Positions 59,066-64,000 of a DNA stretch of 64,000 nucleotides are shown here, in pieces. This stretch comes from Bradyrhizobium sp. CER78. GTDB taxonomy: Bacteria; Pseudomonadota; Alphaproteobacteria; Rhizobiales; Xanthobacteraceae. The notes beneath the pieces are model-generated. The model was not told the DNA's origin, made no database searches, and saw only the letters and a program-made list of their open reading frames with translations. Both the position numbers and the translations under genes were made by a program. The stretch covers positions 248,001 through 312,000 of the forward strand of contig NZ_JARVWP010000008.1 of assembly GCF_029846235.1 (NCBI RefSeq). The letters run 5' to 3'. The stretch's first letter is position 1; each line of letters opens with the position of its first letter.

Positions 59066-60343
59066 CTAGCCCTTCTCCGCCTCCACCGCCTGCCAGGCGA
59101 TGTCGCGGCGGCAGAATCCTTCCGGCCATTTGATGCGATCGACGGCCTGATAGGCGCGGTCGCGCGCGGCGGTGACCGTCTTGCCCATCGCACAGACGTT
59201 CAGCACCCGCCCGCCATTGGCGAGAATTGCGCCGTCCTTCGCCACCGTGCCGGCGTGGAAGATCTCGACGCCCTCGACCTTGGCGGCGTCATCGAGCCCG
59301 TCAATGCGCGTGCCCTTGATGTAGTCGCCGGGATAGCCCTTGGCCGCCATGACAACCGTCAGCGCCGGGTCCGGGTACCAGCGCAGATCGAAATTCTTCA
59401 ATTGCCCGTCGATTGAGGCGAGCAGCGCCGGCACGATGTCCGACATCATCCGCAGCATCACCACCTGGCACTCCGGATCGCCGAACCGGACATTGTATTC
59501 GAACAGCTTTGGGCCCTGCGCGGTCAGCATCACGCCGGCATAGAGCACGCCCTTGAACGGGATGCCGCGGCTCTTCATCCCGGCCACCGTCGGCAGGATG
59601 ATCCGCATCATGATCTGGTCGTGGACCTCGGGCGTCACGAACGGCGTCGGCGAATAGGCGCCCATGCCGCCCGTGTTCGGCCCCTTGTCGTGATCGAACA
59701 CCCGCTTGTGGTCCTGCGCGGTCGCGAGCGGAATCGCGGTCTCGCCGTCGCACAGCGCGAAGAAGCTGATCTCGCGGCCCGAGAGGAATTCCTCGATCAC
59801 GACCTCGGCGCCGGCCGAGCCGAACGCGCCCTCGAACATCATCGCAATGGCGGCTTCGGCCTCGGGCAGCGTCTGGGCCACCACGACACCCTTGCCGGCG
59901 GCGAGCCCGTCGGCCTTGACGACGATCGGCGCGCCTTGGGTGCGGACATAGGCCACCGCGTCCTTCGCGTTGTCGAAGCGGCGATAGGCGCCGGTCGGAA
60001 TGCTGAACTCGCTGCACAGGTCCTTCGTGAAGCCTTTCGAACCTTCGAGCTGGGCGGCCTGCTTGCTCGGCCCGAACGCCTTGATGCCTTCAGCGGCGAG
60101 ATCGTCGACGATGCCGGCGGCGAGCGGCGTCTCCGGTCCGACCACCACCAGATCGACCGCGTTGCGCCGGCAGAATTCGATCACCGCGGCATGGTCGGCG
60201 ACATCGAGCGCGACGCACTCGGCCTCGCGCGCGATCCCGGCATTGCCCGGCGCGCACCAGAGTTTCGTCACCAGCGGGGATGCGGCGATCTTCCACGCCA
60301 GCGCATGTTCGCGGCCGCCGGAACCGAGCAGGAGGATGTTCAT
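59066..60343 (-). CDS. purD: Phosphoribosylamine--glycine ligase
   Basis: Second step of purine synthesis, joining phosphoribosylamine and glycine with ATP. It is 425 aa from ATG 60343 (MNILLLGSGGREHALAWKI). ATP-grasp motifs: KADGLAAGKGVVVA, VVIEEFLSGREIS, DHKRVFDHDKGPNTGGMGAYSPTP and FNVRFGDPECQVV. The upstream in-frame ATG at 60415 gives an atypical basic extension. It is divergent from xseA. Confidence 0.97.
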   Translation of the reverse strand: MNILLLGSGGREHALAWKIAASPLVTKLWCAPGNAGIAREAECVALDVADHAAVIEFCRRNAVDLVVVGPETPLAAGIVDDLAAEGIKAFGPSKQAAQLEGSKGFTKDLCSEFSIPTGAYRRFDNAKDAVAYVRTQGAPIVVKADGLAAGKGVVVAQTLPEAEAAIAMMFEGAFGSAGAEVVIEEFLSGREISFFALCDGETAIPLATAQDHKRVFDHDKGPNTGGMGAYSPTPFVTPEVHDQIMMRIILPTVAGMKSRGIPFKGVLYAGVMLTAQGPKLFEYNVRFGDPECQVVMLRMMSDIVPALLASIDGQLKNFDLRWYPDPALTVVMAAKGYPGDYIKGTRIDGLDDAAKVEGVEIFHAGTVAKDGAILANGGRVLNVCAMGKTVTAARDRAYQAVDRIKWPEGFCRRDIAWQAVEAEKG

Positions 60344-60509
60344 CAGGTGTCGCCGATCAGAGGGGTTGTAACGCCGTTTGGTCCGGTTTAGCACGCTCGC
60401 CGACCGCGGCAACACGCGGTTCGATCAGATGTGGATATGTGATTCGGCGCTTGAAACGAGCCGTCCGGACCTTGCACACGGGGTCGAAAACCCCGATTCT
60501 ATAGACCAG

Positions 60510-62126
60510 ATGACCGCTGCTCCGAATCTCGTCAACGCGCCCGAATTCACCGTCTCGGAACTCTCCTCCGCCCTGAAGCGGACGGTGGAGGACCGGTTCG
60601 GCCATGTCCGCGTCCGCGGCGAGATCTCCGGCTTTCGCGGCCCGCACTCCTCCGGCCACTGCTATTTCGCGCTGAAGGACGAGAGCGCCAAGATCGAGGC
60701 GGTGATCTGGAAGTTCGCCCATGCCCGGATGCGCTTCAAGCCGCAGGAAGGGCTCGAGGTCATCGCCACCGGCAAGCTGACCACCTATCCGAATTCCTCG
60801 AAGTACCAGATCGTCATCGACTCGCTGGAGCCGGCCGGCGTCGGCGCACTGATGGCGCTGATGGAGGAGCGCAAGAAGAAGCTCGCGGCCGAAGGCCTGT
60901 TCGACGAGGCCCGCAAGCAGCTGTTGCCCTGGCTGCCCGAGGTGATCGGCGTCGTCACCTCGCCGACCGGCGCGGTGATCCGCGACATCCTGCACCGGCT
61001 GGAGGACCGCTTTCCCCGCCGCGTGCTGGTCTGGCCGGTCAAGGTGCAGGGCGACGGCTCGGCCGAGCAGGTCGCGGCCGCGATCCGCGGCTTCAACGCG
61101 CTGCCGGAGGGCGGCCGGATCCCGCGGCCCGATCTGTTGATCGTCGCGCGCGGCGGCGGCTCGCTGGAGGACCTGTGGTCGTTCAACGAGGAGATCGTGG
61201 TCCGCGCAGCGTCCGAGAGCCACATCCCGCTGATCTCGGCGGTCGGCCACGAGACCGATATCACGCTGATAGACTTCGTCGCCGACAAGCGCGCGCCGAC
61301 GCCGACCGCGGCCGCCGAAATGGCGGTGCCGGTGCGGAGCGAGTTGTTCGTCGAGGTTCAGGCGCTCGCCCGCCGCACCATGGTGTGCTGGCAGCGCGCC
61401 CAGGAGGCCCGCCGCACCGAGCTCCGTGCCGCGGCACGGGCGCTGCCCGCGGCGAACGAACTGCTGGCGATCCCGCGGCAGCGGCTCGATCATCTCGCAG
61501 CCGGGCTGCCGCGCGCCCTGAAGGCCAATACGCACGCGCATTTCCGCCGCTTTGCCGCGTCGAGCTCGCGCCTCACCATCGGCGTGCTGCGCGGCCAGGT
61601 CGCGCATGCAAGGCAGCGGCTCACCGCATCCGGCGAGCGCATCACGCTGTCGGCGCGCGCGCTGCTGCATCGCAGGCGCGAGCGCTTCAGCGGGCTCGAG
61701 ATCCGGCTCAAGGCCTCGAAGCTCGCCAATGCCAAGGCGCAGCGCAACGCGATCGCCCGCGATCTCGAGCGCACCCACCGCCTCGCCGAGCGCGCCCGCC
61801 GCGCGCTGCTGACGACGATGCAACGGCTCGAAGCGCGGGTCGCCCATCGCAGCCAGCTGCTATCGGCGCTGTCCTATCGCGGCGTGCTGGCGCGCGGCTT
61901 CGCGCTGGTGCGCGACGCGCAGGGACACGCGCTCCATTCCGCCGCGGCGGTCGGCCCCAGCGCCGACGTGTCGATCGAGTTCGCCGATGGCCGCGTCGCC
62001 GCCACCACGAATGCCGATCAGCCCGCGGCGACGGCGACGCCCGAGAGCCAACCGAAGCCGCGCGAGGCGAAACCGGCGGCGCCGAAGCGCGTCACCAAGC
62101 CGGTCGATCAGGGCAGCTTGTTTTAG
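60510..62126 (+). CDS. xseA: Exodeoxyribonuclease VII large subunit
   Basis: Single-strand-specific exonuclease subunit that acts with XseB. It is 538 aa from ATG 60510 (MTAAPNLVNAPEFTVSELSSALK). OB-fold VRVRGEISGFRGPHSSGHCYF, catalytic region GVVTSPTGAVIRDILHRLEDRFPRRV, RGGGSLEDLWSFNEE, SAVGHETDITLIDFVAD, a long coiled-coil and an Ala/Pro/Lys-rich tail. An in-frame ATG at 60378 overlaps the purD side and lacks family similarity. Confidence 0.96.
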   Translation: MTAAPNLVNAPEFTVSELSSALKRTVEDRFGHVRVRGEISGFRGPHSSGHCYFALKDESAKIEAVIWKFAHARMRFKPQEGLEVIATGKLTTYPNSSKYQIVIDSLEPAGVGALMALMEERKKKLAAEGLFDEARKQLLPWLPEVIGVVTSPTGAVIRDILHRLEDRFPRRVLVWPVKVQGDGSAEQVAAAIRGFNALPEGGRIPRPDLLIVARGGGSLEDLWSFNEEIVVRAASESHIPLISAVGHETDITLIDFVADKRAPTPTAAAEMAVPVRSELFVEVQALARRTMVCWQRAQEARRTELRAAARALPAANELLAIPRQRLDHLAAGLPRALKANTHAHFRRFAASSSRLTIGVLRGQVAHARQRLTASGERITLSARALLHRRRERFSGLEIRLKASKLANAKAQRNAIARDLERTHRLAERARRALLTTMQRLEARVAHRSQLLSALSYRGVLARGFALVRDAQGHALHSAAAVGPSADVSIEFADGRVAATTNADQPAATATPESQPKPREAKPAAPKRVTKPVDQGSLF

Positions 62127-62953
62127 CGCGACAGCCACTCCGCGACCTGTTTCTGCGCGTCCTTGCGCGCATCCGCATCGGTGCCGATATGGCCGCGCTC
62201 GGCGATCTCGGCGTCGGAGGCTGCGACCACATGCAGCGGCAGGTTAGCACGGTCGAAATCGTGATAGGCTTCGGGATAGACCACGATCCGCGCCAGCGCG
62301 CTGCGGCCGCGCGCGCCGTCGACCATCTGGTGGCAGGCCGATGATGAGGCGACATCGTCGCGCGCGCCGATCAGAACCAGCGTCGGCACCCGCGCGCTCC
62401 AGCCGAGGCCGAACGAGGTGCGGCAATCCGGATAGAACGCGACGGCCGAGCGGAAGTCCGGCTCGCCATTGCGCGACCACACCTGCGGCCGCACCGCCCA
62501 CAGCAAGGCGGCCGCGCCGTTGCCCCAGCCGATCAGGCTGATGCGGCTCTTCGCCACCCATTTCTGCTGCACCAGCCACTGCCTCGCGGCGTTGATATCC
62601 GCAACCCGGGCACGGCGAGTCTGGACCTGATGCTCCTTGATGCGGCACTGCGGACCAAGCCCGCGCGAGCCGTAACTGTCCGGCAGCAGCACCGCATGCC
62701 CTGATGTGAGCAGCTGCTCGGCCCAATCGCGGTAGCGCGGCAGCACGGCCTCGGAACGGCCGGCGAGACCGCCGCAGCCATGCAGCGCCATCACCGTCGG
62801 GAACGGGCCGTCGCCATCGGGCCGGTAGAGCTGCGCGTGCAGCGTGACGTTACCTTCGGGAATCTCGACCTGACGCGGGGCCGGCAGCGGCGCCGCGGCC
62901 GCGGCCGGCACGGCAAGCATCGCGAGGCACATGAAAACTGACTTGAGGCGCAT
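62123..62953 (-). CDS. Secreted dienelactone hydrolase-like protein lacking the usual nucleophile
   Basis: A 276 aa alpha/beta hydrolase fold protein with signal peptide MRLKSVFMCLAMLAVPAAAAA. Fold motifs are VMALHGCGGLAG (oxyanion), DSYGSRGLG, and GARDD (acid) and AYHDFD (His). The nucleophile elbow reads LIGWGNGAA, where G-x-Nu-x-G would need Ser or Cys: the nucleophile position is Gly. Asp and His of the triad remain. It ends overlapping the xseA stop (4 bp, convergent). Confidence 0.85.
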   Translation of the reverse strand: MRLKSVFMCLAMLAVPAAAAAPLPAPRQVEIPEGNVTLHAQLYRPDGDGPFPTVMALHGCGGLAGRSEAVLPRYRDWAEQLLTSGHAVLLPDSYGSRGLGPQCRIKEHQVQTRRARVADINAARQWLVQQKWVAKSRISLIGWGNGAAALLWAVRPQVWSRNGEPDFRSAVAFYPDCRTSFGLGWSARVPTLVLIGARDDVASSSACHQMVDGARGRSALARIVVYPEAYHDFDRANLPLHVVAASDAEIAERGHIGTDADARKDAQKQVAEWLSR

Positions 62954-63102
62954 CCGATCCGGCCGGCTCGTCATGGCGCTGCAAAACACAGCGGACCACA
63001 TCCGCAACGCTACCATGCGCTTTCGCCGCCAAATCATCACAAGTCGGTGGTTTAACGGGCGGACATGACACCCTATCTGTGATAGACGGCTTCATGAACA
63101 TT

Positions 63103-63130
63103 AAGGCTGCCTCATCGGAGGCGCCTTTTT
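63103..63130 (+). terminator. Terminator-like hairpin in front of the DUF2093 gene
   Basis: AAGGC-T-GCCTC, loop ATCG, GAGGCGCCTT followed by a T5 run: a 10 bp stem with one bulged T, the shape of an intrinsic terminator on the plus strand. It ends 26 bp before the DUF2093 GTG start. No plus-strand gene ends just upstream, so it may be an attenuator or the end of a small RNA. Confidence 0.6.
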
Positions 63131-63155
63131 CAGAGGTAAGGCGGAGAGCTCAAAC

Positions 63156-63383
63156 GTGCTGAACAAGTTCGGTCCCTCGGGCCATGGCGAAGCGCAGGTG
63201 CAATATCTCGACGGCGATTTCCGCGTGGTCTCGCCCGGCACCTTTGTGCGTTGTGCCATCACCGACGTCCGGATTCCGCTCGACGAGCTGAAGTACTGGA
63301 GCGTCGACCTGCAGGAGGCCTACGCCACGCCGACCGCCGTGCTGCAGCGCCACCATCCCGGCGTGCTCAAGCCGCAGGCCTGA
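63156..63383 (+). CDS. DUF2093 domain-containing protein
   Basis: A 75 aa protein from GTG 63156 with GGCGGAGAG upstream. It is almost entirely the DUF2093 domain: MLNKFGPSGHGEAQVQYLDGDFRVVSPGTFV, one Cys in VRCAITDVRIPLDELKYWSVDLQEAY. The family is small, alphaproteobacterial and of unknown function, often near lpxK and xseA. It is convergent with lpxK. Confidence 0.9.
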   Translation: MLNKFGPSGHGEAQVQYLDGDFRVVSPGTFVRCAITDVRIPLDELKYWSVDLQEAYATPTAVLQRHHPGVLKPQA

Positions 63384-63397
63384 GCTCAGGGCTGGGT

Positions 63398-64000
63398 TCA
63401 TCTCCGCAACCTCCTGTCCCGCGCCTTGAACAGCTGATCGATCACGAAGCGCCGCAGCGCGGCAGCATCGTCGAATTGCATCCTCACTGCGAACGGCACG
63501 ATCGCCTGTGCCGAGGCCGGCACCCCGTCCGGACCGCGCAACCGCGTCAGATCCTTTTCCGTCGTCACCAGCGTCAGCCCATCGCTTCGCGCGTCGGCCG
63601 CGAGCTGTTCGATCTCGTCCGCCGTGAAGGCGTGGTGATCGGGGAAAGCTCGGCTGCGCACGACGTCGACGCCGCTCGAACGCAGCGTATTGAAGAAGCG
63701 CGCGGGATCACCGATGCCGGCAAAGGCGAGCGTACGCGCGCCGCGCAGCGCCGCCAGTGAAGCCTGATCCGGCTTCAGACGCGCAGACAACACCGGCTTG
63801 CCACGCGATGCGAGATCGCCCGCGAACTTTGCTGCCGCGTTCCCCTCGCCGACCACGATCAGTGCGTCGGTTCGCGCGAGCTGCGGCGACAGCGGTGCGC
63901 GCAACGGGCCTGCCGGAATGACGCGGCCATTGCCGACGCCGCGCGTGCCGTCGATCACGATCAGGCAGGTGTCCTTGACCACGGATGGATTCTGGAATCC
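63398..64000 (-). CDS. lpxK: Tetraacyldisaccharide 4'-kinase, C-terminal part (cut by window edge)
   Basis: Inner-membrane lipid A kinase; 200 codons of about 340 are visible, running off the right edge. At the edge GFQNPSVVKD matches the DDGFQ/H-type catalytic motif of LpxK, followed by CLIVIDGTRGVGNGRVIPAGPLRAPL and the C-terminal FPDHHAFTADE and LVTTEKDLTRL motifs. The GTG at 63982 codes an internal Val, not a start. It supplies lipid A phosphorylation for the outer membrane. Confidence 0.93.
   Translation of the reverse strand, partial: GFQNPSVVKDTCLIVIDGTRGVGNGRVIPAGPLRAPLSPQLARTDALIVVGEGNAAAKFAGDLASRGKPVLSARLKPDQASLAALRGARTLAFAGIGDPARFFNTLRSSGVDVVRSRAFPDHHAFTADEIEQLAADARSDGLTLVTTEKDLTRLRGPDGVPASAQAIVPFAVRMQFDDAAALRRFVIDQLFKARDRRLRR

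Overview
The window looks like core chromosome of a Bradyrhizobium-type alphaproteobacterium (Bradyrhizobium/Rhodopseudomonas group). The DNA is GC-rich throughout and genes are tightly packed. Several gene blocks are typical of that lineage: rplY-pth-ychF, ribF-ileS-lspA-two M16 peptidases, tadA/pseudouridine synthase/rsmD, and purD-xseA-DUF2093-lpxK. Short palindromic intergenic repeats recur in several families. I see no phage, insertion sequence, tRNA, rRNA or CRISPR array. The taxonomic call is from gene content and recalled protein similarity, not from a search.

Layout. 0-2 kb: a truncated copper P-type ATPase divergent from csoR, with a perfect operator-like palindrome between them. 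2-5.4 kb: rplY-pth-ychF on the minus strand, plus ubiK. 5.5-10.6 kb: dienelactone hydrolase, a frameshifted GNAT gene, lgt, a MidA-like methyltransferase, pgeF, and a MerR regulator split by an in-frame amber codon. 10.6-20.1 kb: a lipoprotein gene and prs, an SDR, ribH behind an FMN riboswitch, a YbjN gene, proC, a thioesterase, a tautomerase, hisS and ilvE. 20.4-23.2 kb: a MarR-response regulator-histidine kinase set interrupted by two hairpins. 23.3-28.1 kb: small secreted proteins, RNase T2, rlmJ, a cold-shock gene and an outer-membrane barrel. 28.4-35.4 kb: uvrC, pgsA-moaD-moaE-prmB, a degenerate EAL protein resembling TipF, and a HAD protein. 35.8-46.4 kb: a cheY-like gene, ribF, a sugar acetyltransferase, ileS, lspA, an unknown secreted protein, paired M16 peptidases and arfB. 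47.1-50.2 kb: a compact cytochrome c/VOC/Tat small subunit/GMC dehydrogenase operon closed by a strong terminator. 50.2-64 kb: an RHH protein, mutL, rsmD, a pseudouridine synthase with a very long charged N-terminus, tadA, a probable fluoroacetate dehalogenase divergent from an acyl-CoA dehydrogenase, purD, xseA, a secreted hydrolase lacking its nucleophile, DUF2093 and a truncated lpxK.

Most genes are housekeeping: translation, DNA repair, envelope lipids and lipoproteins, and cofactors. Riboflavin has both a riboswitch-controlled lumazine synthase and the FMN/FAD synthetase here. The least ordinary parts are the four-gene GMC dehydrogenase operon, the dehalogenase with every recalled fluoroacetate-dehalogenase active-site residue, the degenerate EAL protein, the two recently broken genes, and structured RNA leaders or operators at csoR, merR, ribH, rplY, csp and DUF2093.
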